A stretch of 39,230 nucleotides of DNA from Eubacterium sp. (GCA_029050995.1 JAIDLO010000062.1:1-39230), one strand, 5' to 3'. Shown: positions 17,364 to 24,779, counted from the stretch's first letter. Translations and numbers: made by a program. The notes: generated by a model not told the origin, from the letters alone.

Positions 17364-18392
17364 ATGTTTGGTTATGATTTAGGTATAGACTTGGGCTCAA
17401 GCTCAATTGTTATAACAGTGCCGGGTAAAGGTGTTGTTGTAAATGAGCCGTCCTATGTTGCTTATGATACCGAAACTGAAAAAATATTATATGCAGGCAG
17501 ACGCGCGTATTATCTTGAGGGCAGAGAGCCCGACGGCGTAACTGTTATTCAGCCGATTGTTAACGGCGCTGTAACGAATTATTCCATTGCACAGCAGATG
17601 GTTAAATTCTTTATGGATAAGGTAATCGGAAAAAGCCTTTTTAAGCCGAGAGTGGTTGCATCCATATCTGCGCTTAGCACGGATGTTGAAAAAAGAACGC
17701 TTTTGTCTGTTATCATAACGGCAGGGGCAAGGTCTGTATGCCTTGTTGAGGAGGCACTTTGCGCCGCTTTGGGTGCAGGCGTTGATCCGCTTTTGCCTGC
17801 AGGTGTGTTTGTTATAGATATCGGCGGTGGCACAACGGATATGGCAGTTGTCAGCCAGGGTACGATGAATCAGGTTGAAACGCTTCGTCTTGCAGGAAAT
17901 CATTTTGATGATGAAATAACAAAGTATTTGCATGATGAATATGGTATTCTGATTGGTAAGCGTACTGCCGAAGAGGTTAAGAAAAATATCGGCGGTGCTG
18001 TTCCGCGTAATGAAGATGTTGTTATGCAGGTTAAGGGCAGAGATATGGTTACAGGTATGCCGGGCATTGCTGAAATAACAGGAAATGAGCTTTATAAATG
18101 CTTAAAGCCGCTTTTTGATCAGCTTGCGAATTCTGCTATTGCTTTGTTTGAAAGAACCTCTCCGCAGCTTATGGCGGATATAACATCGGGCGAGGTTATT
18201 ATAACAGGCGGCAGTTCTGAACTGTATGGCATTGATACAATGTTTTCAGAAGCGCTTAATCTTGAGGTTACGATTGCGCCAAGGGCAGAGCTTTGCGTTG
18301 CAAAAGGTGCAATGGTTGCTTTAAATAAAATGCATCTGCTGGATCAGTATGGCTATCGCTTCAGAACAAAGCAGGATGTAAGAATAAAATAG
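17364..18392 (+). CDS. mreB: MreB/Mbl-family rod-shape actin homologue
   Basis: Bacterial actin that organises lateral cell-wall synthesis beneath the membrane, 342 residues, the normal length. The first phosphate loop GIDLGSSS (residues 7-14), second phosphate motif DIGGGTTDMAVV (near 153) and adenosine motif ITGGSSEL (near 278) are present. The sequence could be MreB, Mbl or MreBH; the subtype cannot be fixed without a tree. The first nucleotide loop has SSSIV rather than the usual T-x-N-T, seen also in divergent Mbl-like proteins. mreC and mreD do not follow. AAGGAAATG-type box precedes the start. Confidence 0.9.
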   Translation: MFGYDLGIDLGSSSIVITVPGKGVVVNEPSYVAYDTETEKILYAGRRAYYLEGREPDGVTVIQPIVNGAVTNYSIAQQMVKFFMDKVIGKSLFKPRVVASISALSTDVEKRTLLSVIITAGARSVCLVEEALCAALGAGVDPLLPAGVFVIDIGGGTTDMAVVSQGTMNQVETLRLAGNHFDDEITKYLHDEYGILIGKRTAEEVKKNIGGAVPRNEDVVMQVKGRDMVTGMPGIAEITGNELYKCLKPLFDQLANSAIALFERTSPQLMADITSGEVIITGGSSELYGIDTMFSEALNLEVTIAPRAELCVAKGAMVALNKMHLLDQYGYRFRTKQDVRIK

Positions 18393-18402
18393 GAGAAGCA
18401 GT

Positions 18403-18675
18403 ATGAAAAACAAAAATGAAAATGTGCTTGATAAGATTTCGCGCTTATCATTTACATCGGCTATTATCGGCGTTTGCACAATTGGAATCTGCCCTATATT
18501 CGGCGTTGCAGGCATTGTTGCTCCGTTGGTTATGAAGTGTAAAGGTGCAGAGCTTTCCAGCGATACTGCATTCAGAAATAAAAAAGCTTTTATAGCAGGT
18601 ATTGCAACACTTGTTATGTTTGTTCTTGATTTGATTATACTTGCTTATGCAAATTCAAAATTAGGTTGGTTTTAA
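18403..18675 (+). CDS. Small membrane protein, DUF4190-like
   Basis: A 90-residue protein with two predicted membrane helices (about residues 17-44 and 63-83) separated by a short polar loop. The arrangement resembles DUF4190-type small membrane proteins. AGGAGAAG precedes the ATG and only 10 bp separate it from the mreB stop, so it is probably the end of the same transcript. Function unknown. Confidence 0.75.
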   Translation: MKNKNENVLDKISRLSFTSAIIGVCTIGICPIFGVAGIVAPLVMKCKGAELSSDTAFRNKKAFIAGIATLVMFVLDLIILAYANSKLGWF

Positions 18676-18688
18676 TTGATATATGAAT

Positions 18689-18721
18689 GGAGGGGACGAT
18701 GCTCACATCGTCCCGTTTTGC
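18689..18721 (+). repeat. GTAGGG-family palindrome, copy 3
   Basis: A perfect 9-bp stem pairs GGGACGATG (18693-18701) with CATCGTCCC (18706-18714) around CTCA, followed by GTTTTGC. The 5' flank here is GGAGGG instead of GTAGGG. The T run could make it a terminator for the mreB transcript. Confidence 0.75.
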
Positions 18722-18740
18722 ATTTCTTTAACTTTGTATA

Positions 18741-18770
18741 TTCGGTGCGATGTGGGCATCGCACCCTACA
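18741..18770 (-). repeat. GTAGGG palindrome, copy 4
   Basis: In inverse orientation: a perfect 9-bp stem, GGTGCGATG (18744-18752) with CATCGCACC (18757-18765), loop TGGG, then CTAC. Its GATGCYCACATC core matches copy 3 while the outer arms differ yet remain paired. Confidence 0.75.
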
Positions 18771-18798
18771 ATTCTTTTGAATCAATCAATTTCATATC

Positions 18799-18824
18799 GT
18801 AGGGGCGAGCATTGCTCGTCCGTC
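18799..18824 (+). repeat. GTAGGG palindrome, copy 5
   Basis: GTAGGGG followed by CGAGC-ATT-GCTCG and TCCG; the stem extends through one G-U pair. It has the same core as copy 1. A run of T follows at 18824-18830. Confidence 0.75.
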
Positions 18825-18864
18825 TTTTTTTGTAATAAAATTCTCGAAAAATGATAAAATATTA

Positions 18865-18893
18865 TTGACAAACGATAATTTTCGTGCTATAAC
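18865..18893 (+). promoter_or_regulatory. Promoter of the DUF2975-YozG operon
   Basis: TTGACA at 18865-18870 and TATAAC at 18888-18893 have the ideal 17-bp spacing. An imperfect inverted repeat surrounds it: CGAAAAATGAT from 18845 upstream and ACGATAATTTTCG in the spacer. This is a candidate operator for the HTH protein encoded in the same operon. Confidence 0.75.
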
Positions 18894-18927
18894 AAGGTTG
18901 AAAATAATTCATTTGGAGGAATTCTTT

Positions 18928-19434
18928 ATGTGGAATAAAGAAAAATCAGTTAAGCTGACGCATTTTATGGTAAGGATATTTTATTTAATTTTAACGGTTG
19001 TTGCGGCGGCATCTGTTATTATTCCAATCGCAGTTGAGGATTATGGACCATTGGCATTTTATATTATTCCGTTTTATATTTCTGTTCCTGTGGGGTATAT
19101 AGCACTTGTGTGTCTTGATAAGCTTTTGATTCATATTAAAAAAGGAATTGTGTTTGATATCAAAAATGTTAAGCTGTTAAGACTGTTCAGCTGGCTTTGC
19201 TTTTTCGTAAGCGCAGTTACAATTCTGTTTGTTGCAATTGTTATTTTAAGAATGTATCTGGATACAGTTGGTGCAGTAAATGTACCATTCATAACGATTG
19301 CAGATTGGTATTATTCAATTTTTGCTTTTTGTGTTTCCGTTGCAGAATTGTTTGTCGGTGTAGTTGTAAGAGTTGTAAAAAATGTTTTTGAAGCCGCAAT
19401 AAAAATCAAAGAAGAAAATGAGTTAACTATATAA
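18928..19434 (+). CDS. DUF2975 family membrane protein
   Basis: A 168-residue integral membrane protein with four predicted helices (about residues 12-36, 41-65, 88-115 and 128-152). It resembles DUF2975 proteins such as B. subtilis YoaS, which are characteristically encoded next to a YozG-like small HTH regulator, as here. ATG 18928 is chosen for the GGAGG at 18915-18919; the frame opens earlier but that part overlaps the promoter. Role unknown; the conserved pairing suggests a membrane partner or target of the regulator. Confidence 0.82.
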   Translation: MWNKEKSVKLTHFMVRIFYLILTVVAAASVIIPIAVEDYGPLAFYIIPFYISVPVGYIALVCLDKLLIHIKKGIVFDIKNVKLLRLFSWLCFFVSAVTILFVAIVILRMYLDTVGAVNVPFITIADWYYSIFAFCVSVAELFVGVVVRVVKNVFEAAIKIKEENELTI

Positions 19435-19445
19435 AGGAGGGCAAT

Positions 19446-19652
19446 ATGAGCATTGTAGTAAATCTTGATGTTATGCTTGCAAGGCGTAAAATGTCCTCGC
19501 TTGAGCTGGCAGAGAAGATAGGCATTACGCCTGCGAATTTATCCATTTTAAAAACAGGCAAGGCAAAGGCTGTTCGCTTTTCAACGCTTGAAGCGATCTG
19601 CAAAGAGCTTGATTGCCAGCCGGGGGATATTCTTGAATTTGTTGAGGATTAG
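19446..19652 (+). CDS. YozG-like XRE transcriptional regulator
   Basis: A 68-residue helix-turn-helix protein with the pattern VNLDVMLARRKMSSLELAEKIGITPANLSILK and the closing CKELDCQPGDILEF typical of the YozG/Cro-like group. AAAGGAGG precedes the ATG and 11 bp separate it from the DUF2975 gene. In Firmicutes these two families form a conserved pair, so a joint function with self-regulation is inferred. It has no signal-sensing domain. Confidence 0.9.
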   Translation: MSIVVNLDVMLARRKMSSLELAEKIGITPANLSILKTGKAKAVRFSTLEAICKELDCQPGDILEFVED

Positions 19653-19653
19653 A

Positions 19654-20094
19654 ATGAAAAAAGTTATTTTGTCGATTGTTTTAATTATCGCCTTGTTGAT
19701 TGGCGGTTTGATAATATATGATCATTTACCGATATATATGAAAGATGAAGCAATTTTTAAGGGATATAGTGATTATGACGGCAGGGAATTTGTCGGCATA
19801 GATGCGGATATCTATTATGTTTTTCATTATAGTGAAGAGGATATTGAAAAATTTGCTGAAAGTGATTTATATAAAGAAGTGAATTATGCCAAGGATATGA
19901 CTCAATTAAAAGATGTTGTTAAAGATTTTGAATCTTACAGCTATGATTTTGAGCCGTTTTCACATTTAATCTCTACAGGAGATTATTATAAACTTAGAAT
20001 TTTTGGTTATGTATCAAGATACCAATATAATTTTGAACTTTATTTCTTTGATACGGATACGCAGAAATTGTATTACTTGTATCAAACTATGTAG
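19654..20094 (+). CDS. Small membrane-anchored hypothetical protein
   Basis: A 146-residue protein with one N-terminal hydrophobic segment (residues 4-21) and then an extracytoplasmic, Tyr- and Asp-rich domain. It has no lipobox cysteine, so it is likely an uncleaved anchor or a signal peptide. ATG 19654 starts one base after the regulator stop, with GAGG at 19644-19647. I do not recognise the family. Lower GC and looser codon choice than neighbours suggest an accessory gene. It ends the DUF2975 operon at a shared terminator. Confidence 0.72.
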   Translation: MKKVILSIVLIIALLIGGLIIYDHLPIYMKDEAIFKGYSDYDGREFVGIDADIYYVFHYSEEDIEKFAESDLYKEVNYAKDMTQLKDVVKDFESYSYDFEPFSHLISTGDYYKLRIFGYVSRYQYNFELYFFDTDTQKLYYLYQTM

Positions 20095-20102
20095 CAAGAA
20101 AA

Positions 20103-20126
20103 AAGCACTCTCATTTGAGAGTGCTT
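20103..20126. terminator. Bidirectional terminator between convergent operons
   Basis: A perfect 10-bp stem, AAGCACTCTC (20103-20112) with GAGAGTGCTT (20117-20126), loop ATTT. On the + strand the tail is GAATTTTTA; on the minus strand it is TTTTTC. It can end both the DUF2975 operon and the proS-galE operon. Confidence 0.9.
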
Positions 20127-20139
20127 GAATTTTTATCTA

Positions 20140-21156
20140 TTAATCTGGATAACCGTTTGGATTCTGGCTCTGCCAACGCCAGCTGTCCTCACACATTTCC
20201 TCAATATCTCTTTCAGCCTTCCAGCCAAGCTCGTTTAATGCTTTGCTTGGGTCTGAGTAGCAGGTTGCGATATCGCCTGCTCGGCGCGGCATAATCTGAT
20301 AAGGAATTGTCTGGCCGGATGCTTTTTCAAATGCCTTAACAACATCAAGCACGCTGTAGCCCTTTCCTGTTCCGAGATTGTAAATGAAAAGTCCGTTTTC
20401 GCCGTCAACCTTTTCAACAGCTTTAACATGGCCGAGTGCAAGGTCAACAACATGGATGTAATCTCTAACGCCTGTTCCGTCGTGTGTATCATAATCATTT
20501 CCGAAAACGCCAAGCTGTTCTCTTTTGCCGATAGCAACCTGTGTTATGTATGGCATAAGGTTGTTTGGAATTCCGTTTGGATCTTCGCCCATTGTTCCGC
20601 TTTTGTGCGCACCGATTGGGTTGAAGTAACGAAGAAGGCAGATAGACCATTCTTTGTCTGATACATATAAATCCTGTAAGATACATTCAATCATAAACTT
20701 AGTTCTGCCGTATGGGTTTGTTACGCCGCCAACCTGCATATCCTCCGTAAGCGGAGAAACATTGTTCATACCGTAAACAGTTGCTGATGAAGAGAAAACG
20801 ATTTTCTTGCAGCCGTTGTTTCGCATAACATCAAGAAGAACAAGCGTTCCGTTTACATTGTTGTCAAAATACTCAAGCGGCTTCTGAACACTTTCGCCAA
20901 CAGCCTTTAAGCCTGCAAAATGGATAACCGAATCAATCTTTTCTTTTTTGAAGATTGCATCCATTCCCTCGTGGTCACGGATATCACATTCATACCATTT
21001 AAAATCTCTGCTTGTAAGAGCCTTGATTCTGTCTATGCTGGATTTTTTGCAGTTGTAAAAGTTATCAACAATTACAACATCAACGCCTGCATTAAGAAGC
21101 TCAACGCAGGTGTGGCTTCCAATATATCCTGCTCCGCCTGTAACTAATACTGCCAT
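20140..21156 (-). CDS. galE: UDP-glucose 4-epimerase
   Basis: Extended short-chain dehydrogenase/reductase that interconverts UDP-glucose and UDP-galactose using bound NAD, 338 residues. The Rossmann motif GGAGYIGSH is at residues 7-15, the catalytic SSATVYG near 122 and YGRTK near 149 supply Ser, Tyr and Lys. The substrate-side NPYGRTK and YFNPIGAH segments fit GalE rather than a dTDP-glucose dehydratase. It is downstream of proS with a 25-bp gap on the same strand and has an AAGGAAAG box. No other Leloir genes are in the window, so supply of UDP-galactose for surface glycans is as likely as galactose use. Confidence 0.94.
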   Translation of the reverse strand: MAVLVTGGAGYIGSHTCVELLNAGVDVVIVDNFYNCKKSSIDRIKALTSRDFKWYECDIRDHEGMDAIFKKEKIDSVIHFAGLKAVGESVQKPLEYFDNNVNGTLVLLDVMRNNGCKKIVFSSSATVYGMNNVSPLTEDMQVGGVTNPYGRTKFMIECILQDLYVSDKEWSICLLRYFNPIGAHKSGTMGEDPNGIPNNLMPYITQVAIGKREQLGVFGNDYDTHDGTGVRDYIHVVDLALGHVKAVEKVDGENGLFIYNLGTGKGYSVLDVVKAFEKASGQTIPYQIMPRRAGDIATCYSDPSKALNELGWKAERDIEEMCEDSWRWQSQNPNGYPD

Positions 21157-21181
21157 AATGTAACTTTCCTTTCAAATATTA

Positions 21182-22621
21182 TTAATATGCTTTGCCCCAG
21201 TAGAGCATATGTTTAGCCGGCTTGCCGCAGCAAACACAGGTGTCTGCAAGCTGTTCCTGGTCAAGCGGAATACATCTTGAGCCAACGCCGGTAATTTCCT
21301 TAACCTTGTCTTCGCATTCTTCATCGCCGCACCACATTGCTTTAACGAATCCGTCGCCATTTTCTTCAAGCGCCTTTGTGATTTCATCAAGCGTTTTGCA
21401 GACATAGGTTCTGCGCTCTCTGTTTTCAAGAGCTGCATTGTAAATGCCGTCTCGAACCTCCTGAAGCTTCTGCGGAATAACTGCTTCAAGCTCGTCAAGA
21501 GAAACAAAAGTCTTTTCTCTGTTGTGGCGTGTTACGATAACGCACTGGTTGTTTTCAATATCTTTAGGGCCGATTTCAAGTCTGATTGGAACACCTTTCA
21601 TTTCATATTCAGCAAATTTCCAGCCCGGTGTGTTGTTTGACGCATCTATTTTAGCTCTGCAGATTTTCTTTAATCTGTCGCAAACCTCATTTGCCTTTTC
21701 AAGTACGCCTTCCTTGTGCTGTGCAACAGGAACAACGATAACTTGAATCGGCGCAACAGCAGGCGGAAGAACAAGACCATTGTTGTCGCCGTGTGTCATA
21801 ATGATTGCACCAATCAGGCGGGTTGTCATACCCCAAGAGGTCTGGTGCGGATAAACAAGCTTGTTTTCTTTATCTGAATACTGAATTTCAAATGCCTTTG
21901 CAAAGCCGTCTCCGAAATAATGGGATGTACCTGCCTGAAGCGCCTTACCGTCGTGCATTAAAGCTTCAATGCAGTAGGTTCTTTCAGCGCCTGCAAATTT
22001 GTCGCTTTCCGTTTTCATACCTTGAACAACAGGAATAGCAAGCTCTTTCTGGCAGAATTCCGTGTATACATTCAGCATCTTTTCTGTTTCTTCAATAGCT
22101 TCTTCTGCAGTAGCGTGAAGCGTGTGACCCTCCTGCCATAAGAATTCTCTTGAACGGAGGAAAGGTCTTGTTGTTTTTTCCCATCTTACAACGGAAACCC
22201 ACTGATTGTAAAGCTTAGGTAAATCTCTGTAGGACTGAACAACATTTTTGAAATGCTCGCAGAACAGTGTTTCTGATGTAGGACGAACGCAAAGACGCTC
22301 TTCAAGCTCTTCGCTTCCGCCGACAGTTACCCATGCACATTCGGGCGCAAAGCCTTCAACATGATCTTTTTCCTTCTGCAAAAGGCTTTCTGGTATAAAC
22401 ATAGGCATGCAAACATTTTCATGCCCGGTATCTTTAAACATGGAATCAAGGATTTTCTGAATATTCTCCCAGATTGCATAGCCGTATGGTCGTATTACCA
22501 TGCAGCCCTTAACGCTTGTGTATTCAACAAGCTCCGCTTTTTTGCAAATATCGGTATACCATTTTGCAAAATCTTCATCCATTGAGGTAATGTCCTCAAC
22601 CATTTTCTTTTGCTGTGCCAT
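21182..22621 (-). CDS. proS: Prolyl-tRNA synthetase, short archaeal/eukaryotic type
   Basis: Class II synthetase charging tRNA-Pro, 479 residues. It is the short type lacking the INS editing insertion of the E. coli-like enzyme. Class II motif 2 is seen as RWEKTTRPFLRSREFLWQEG and motif 3 as GMTTRLIGAIIMTHGD. The C-terminal zinc-binding module with WCGDEEC and CVCCGKPAKH and the terminal tyrosine (WGKAY) is intact. AAGGAGA precedes the start. Its promoter is 35 bp upstream, too close for a T-box leader. galE follows in the same transcript. Confidence 0.96.
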   Translation of the reverse strand: MAQQKKMVEDITSMDEDFAKWYTDICKKAELVEYTSVKGCMVIRPYGYAIWENIQKILDSMFKDTGHENVCMPMFIPESLLQKEKDHVEGFAPECAWVTVGGSEELEERLCVRPTSETLFCEHFKNVVQSYRDLPKLYNQWVSVVRWEKTTRPFLRSREFLWQEGHTLHATAEEAIEETEKMLNVYTEFCQKELAIPVVQGMKTESDKFAGAERTYCIEALMHDGKALQAGTSHYFGDGFAKAFEIQYSDKENKLVYPHQTSWGMTTRLIGAIIMTHGDNNGLVLPPAVAPIQVIVVPVAQHKEGVLEKANEVCDRLKKICRAKIDASNNTPGWKFAEYEMKGVPIRLEIGPKDIENNQCVIVTRHNREKTFVSLDELEAVIPQKLQEVRDGIYNAALENRERRTYVCKTLDEITKALEENGDGFVKAMWCGDEECEDKVKEITGVGSRCIPLDQEQLADTCVCCGKPAKHMLYWGKAY

Positions 22622-22655
22622 AATAACACTATCTCCTTATAATTTGTACGAAAAT

Positions 22656-22684
22656 ATTATAAACTATTTGCTTAAATATGTAAA
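22656..22684 (-). promoter_or_regulatory. Promoter of proS-galE
   Basis: On the minus strand TTTACA (22679-22684) and TATAAT (22656-22661) are 17 bp apart. The leader to the proS ATG would be about 30 nt, so no leader-based regulation is expected. Confidence 0.8.
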
Positions 22685-22839
22685 TAAAAAAATCTGTTTT
22701 TATGCGTGTTCATTTTTTAATACATTCGTAGTAAACCATTTATATTTACTTGCAGTATATATTTGTGCTATTTGCCAAAAAAGCCCCTGCTGATTTTTGT
22801 ATATTTTACTTATTTTTTGTGATTTTACACTTAATTTTC

Positions 22840-22867
22840 TTGCAAAAAAAACTTATAATGCTATAAT
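22840..22867 (+). promoter_or_regulatory. Promoter of the ATP synthase operon
   Basis: TTGCAA (22840-22845) and TATAAT (22862-22867) are 16 bp apart. A second TATAAT at 22854-22859 has no matching -35 box. No atpI gene precedes atpB. Confidence 0.7.
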
Positions 22868-22932
22868 TATATAATAAAGTAAGATGATTTATGTTATCTG
22901 CTTTGTATTTAGATAGGATTGGAGGTATACGA

Positions 22933-23718
22933 ATGATATTTGCTCCTATCACAATGAAGCTGGACTTGCAGAAGGAACTCAATGAACAGCTTAATATTGA
23001 GGATGTTTTCAGCTTTAACATTGGCTCTTTCAAAGTGACATTTGATGAGGCAACTGTTGTATCGTGGATTATTATTGCTGCGTTAACTGTGCTTGCGATA
23101 TTGCTCACACGCAACTTTAAGGTTGAAGGCGAAATCAGCAGACGCCAGGCTTTTATGGAGCTTTGCTATGAAAAAGCAGAAAACTTTTTCAAGGGTATTA
23201 TGGGTCCTAAAGTGGAAAAGTATATTCCCTGGCTTATGAGCGTTGTATTGTTTATTGGTGTTTCAAATATTATTGGTTTGTTTGGATTTAAGCCACCAAC
23301 AAAGAGTATGCAGGTTACGGCAGCATTGGCAATCACAAGTATTGTTCTGATTGAATTTGCAGCGTTTAAAGAAAAGGGCATCGGCGGAAGGCTCAAAGCG
23401 TTTACAAAGCCGGTGTGGGTTATAACACCAATCAGTATTTTAGAGGTGTTTACAAAACCGTTATCCCTTTGTATGCGACTTTTCGGTAATGTAATCGCAG
23501 CATTTACAATTATGGAACTCATCAAAGCTATTCCTATTTTCAAGGTTGGTGTACCTGTTGTGTTCAGTCTGTATTTTGATTTATTTGACGGACTGCTGCA
23601 GGCATATATCTTCGTATTCTTAACAGCGTTATATTTACAGGAATCTGTTGAAGAAGAGGAAGAAGCCCCGAAAAAGGAAAAAAGAAAAAAATCAAGAAAA
23701 AACAAGCAGAGTGCTTAA
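22933..23718 (+). CDS. atpB: ATP synthase Fo subunit a
   Basis: Membrane stator subunit that forms the ion half-channels beside the c-ring, 261 residues, five to six helices. The essential arginine is R182 in LCMRLFGN, within the conserved helix. The region FDGLLQAYIFVFLTALYL is the last helix. GGAGG at 22921-22925 selects ATG 22933. The protein ends in an unusual charged tail of about 26 residues: an acidic stretch (VEEEEEAP) then a Lys/Arg-rich one (KKEKRKKSRKNK). First gene of atpB-E-F-HA-G-D-C. Confidence 0.95.
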   Translation: MIFAPITMKLDLQKELNEQLNIEDVFSFNIGSFKVTFDEATVVSWIIIAALTVLAILLTRNFKVEGEISRRQAFMELCYEKAENFFKGIMGPKVEKYIPWLMSVVLFIGVSNIIGLFGFKPPTKSMQVTAALAITSIVLIEFAAFKEKGIGGRLKAFTKPVWVITPISILEVFTKPLSLCMRLFGNVIAAFTIMELIKAIPIFKVGVPVVFSLYFDLFDGLLQAYIFVFLTALYLQESVEEEEEAPKKEKRKKSRKNKQSA

Positions 23719-23748
23719 TTTAATGATTATTTAAAAGGAGAAGAAATT

Positions 23749-23970
23749 ATGGGAACAATCGCAATTGGTGCAGGTATTGCAGTATTAGTAGGTATTGGCG
23801 CAGGTATCGGTATCGGTATCGCAACAGGTAAGGCAGTAGAGGCTCAGGCTCGTCAGCCTGAAATGGCAAGCAAGATTCAGTCTACTCTTATTCTTGGTGC
23901 TGCGCTTTCAGAAGCAACAGCTATTTATGGTCTTATCGGCGCAATCCTTATTATCATGTTGTGTAAATAG
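23749..23970 (+). CDS. atpE: ATP synthase Fo subunit c
   Basis: Ring-forming proteolipid, 73 residues, two helices joined by the polar loop ARQPE. The ion-carrying carboxylate is E55 in ALSEATAIYG. Compared with the Na+-binding c subunit of Ilyobacter tartaricus, T57 and Y60 are kept, but the first-helix Gln is I22 and the Ser after the Glu is A56, so proton coupling is more likely than sodium. AAAGGAGAAG precedes the ATG. The stop is TAG, and its first two bases, TA, are also the left flank of the 276-bp element that follows; removal of that element gives a TAA stop. Confidence 0.95.
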   Translation: MGTIAIGAGIAVLVGIGAGIGIGIATGKAVEAQARQPEMASKIQSTLILGAALSEATAIYGLIGAILIIMLCK

Positions 23971-24245
23971 CCAAACAAGAGTCGAACCCAATAGCCTAAA
24001 ATAATCAGCTTTTCGCACCTAACGCCATTTTTTGCCTTGATATACGGCAGTATACCTGCGTCAAAGAAATGACGCTATGCACAAAAATCTGATTATTTTA
24101 GGTGCTACGCAGTTTAGCTTTAGCAATTTTGTTCAAAGACAAGGCAAAAAACGCAGGAATACTTTGCGTATTCCGAGGCTTTTTAACGCAGTATTTGGGC
24201 ATAAATTGCAAAGCGAAACCTTATTTAGTTCAACTCTTATTTGGC
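23970..24245. mobile_element. 276-bp MITE-like palindromic element inside the atp operon
   Basis: The ends are imperfect inverted repeats: GCCAAACAAGAGTCGAAC on the left against GCCAAATAAGAGTTGAAC read from the right. The dinucleotide TA flanks both sides (23968-23969 and 24246-24247), the target duplication of IS630/Tc1-mariner elements. Inside are further inverted repeats: a perfect 14-bp pair CCTAAAATAATCAG (23995-24008) with 24089-24102; 24112-24129 with 24203-24219; GGAATAC/GTATTCC at 24156-24174; and GCGTCA/TGACGC at 24058-24075. No transposase is encoded; a 66-codon frame inside looks fortuitous. It fills most of the 311-bp atpE-atpF gap. Confidence 0.8.
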
Positions 24246-24281
24246 TAAGGACAAATTCTTTAATGAAAGGAATTTAATTAA

Positions 24282-24779
24282 ATGTTAAAGTTTAACATGA
24301 ATTTTGTCTTTATGCTTATTAATCTTGTTGTTTTGTTTTTGCTTATGAGAAGATTTCTTTTCAAGCCGATTAAAACAACAATGGATAAGCGTAAAGAATT
24401 AATAGAACAGCAATTTAAAACTGCCGAAGATGCAAACGCTGCTGCTGAGGCAAAAATGTCTGATTATGAAAACAGAATTGCAGGCGTTGAGCAGGAGGCT
24501 GAAACGATTATCAGCGATGCCAAGCAGTCTGCAAGAGCTGAATATGAAAAGATTATTGACAGGGCAGAGGCTGATGCCGAAAGCATAAAGGCTGCTGCAA
24601 GAAAGCAGTCTGAAGAGGCTTGCGAAAATCAGCTCAGAAAAGCAAAGGAAGATATTGCAAATCTTGCAATGGAAACTGCTGAAAAGGTTTTGGGCAAAAG
24701 CGTTTCTGCTGAAACAGACAGTGATATTTTCAATGAATTTTTAAATGAGGGCAGTGAAGAAAATGAATCTCAGAATTGA
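24282..24779 (+). CDS. atpF: ATP synthase Fo subunit b
   Basis: Peripheral stalk subunit, 165 residues: one N-terminal membrane helix (about residues 6-24, FVFMLINLVVLFLLM) and then a long charged coiled coil rich in Ala, Glu and Lys that reaches up to F1. The start ATG follows GAAAGG nine bases upstream; a second in-frame ATG is at 24297. The end overlaps the start of the delta-alpha gene by 17 bp, so translational coupling is likely. Length is normal. Confidence 0.93.
   Translation: MLKFNMNFVFMLINLVVLFLLMRRFLFKPIKTTMDKRKELIEQQFKTAEDANAAAEAKMSDYENRIAGVEQEAETIISDAKQSARAEYEKIIDRAEADAESIKAAARKQSEEACENQLRKAKEDIANLAMETAEKVLGKSVSAETDSDIFNEFLNEGSEENESQN

Larger units (their letters stand above)
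22622..22932. other. Divergent spacer between proS and atpB
   Basis: This 311-bp, very AT-rich spacer holds the two divergent promoters listed separately and no gene. Apart from the promoters and ribosome binding sites I see no hairpin, riboswitch or operator. A short GC-richer patch at about 22770-22795 has no clear symmetry. Confidence 0.6.

Noticed and set aside
22622..22684. T-box riboswitch ahead of proS
   Set aside because: The promoter is about 35 bp from the start codon, leaving a leader of about 30 nt. There is no room for the T-box structure or its terminator.
24077..24277. A 66-codon open frame inside the 276-bp element before atpF
   Set aside because: It reads through the inverted repeats, has no ribosome binding site and no recognisable domain, and its end runs into the atpF translation start region. 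It is a by-product of the palindromic sequence.
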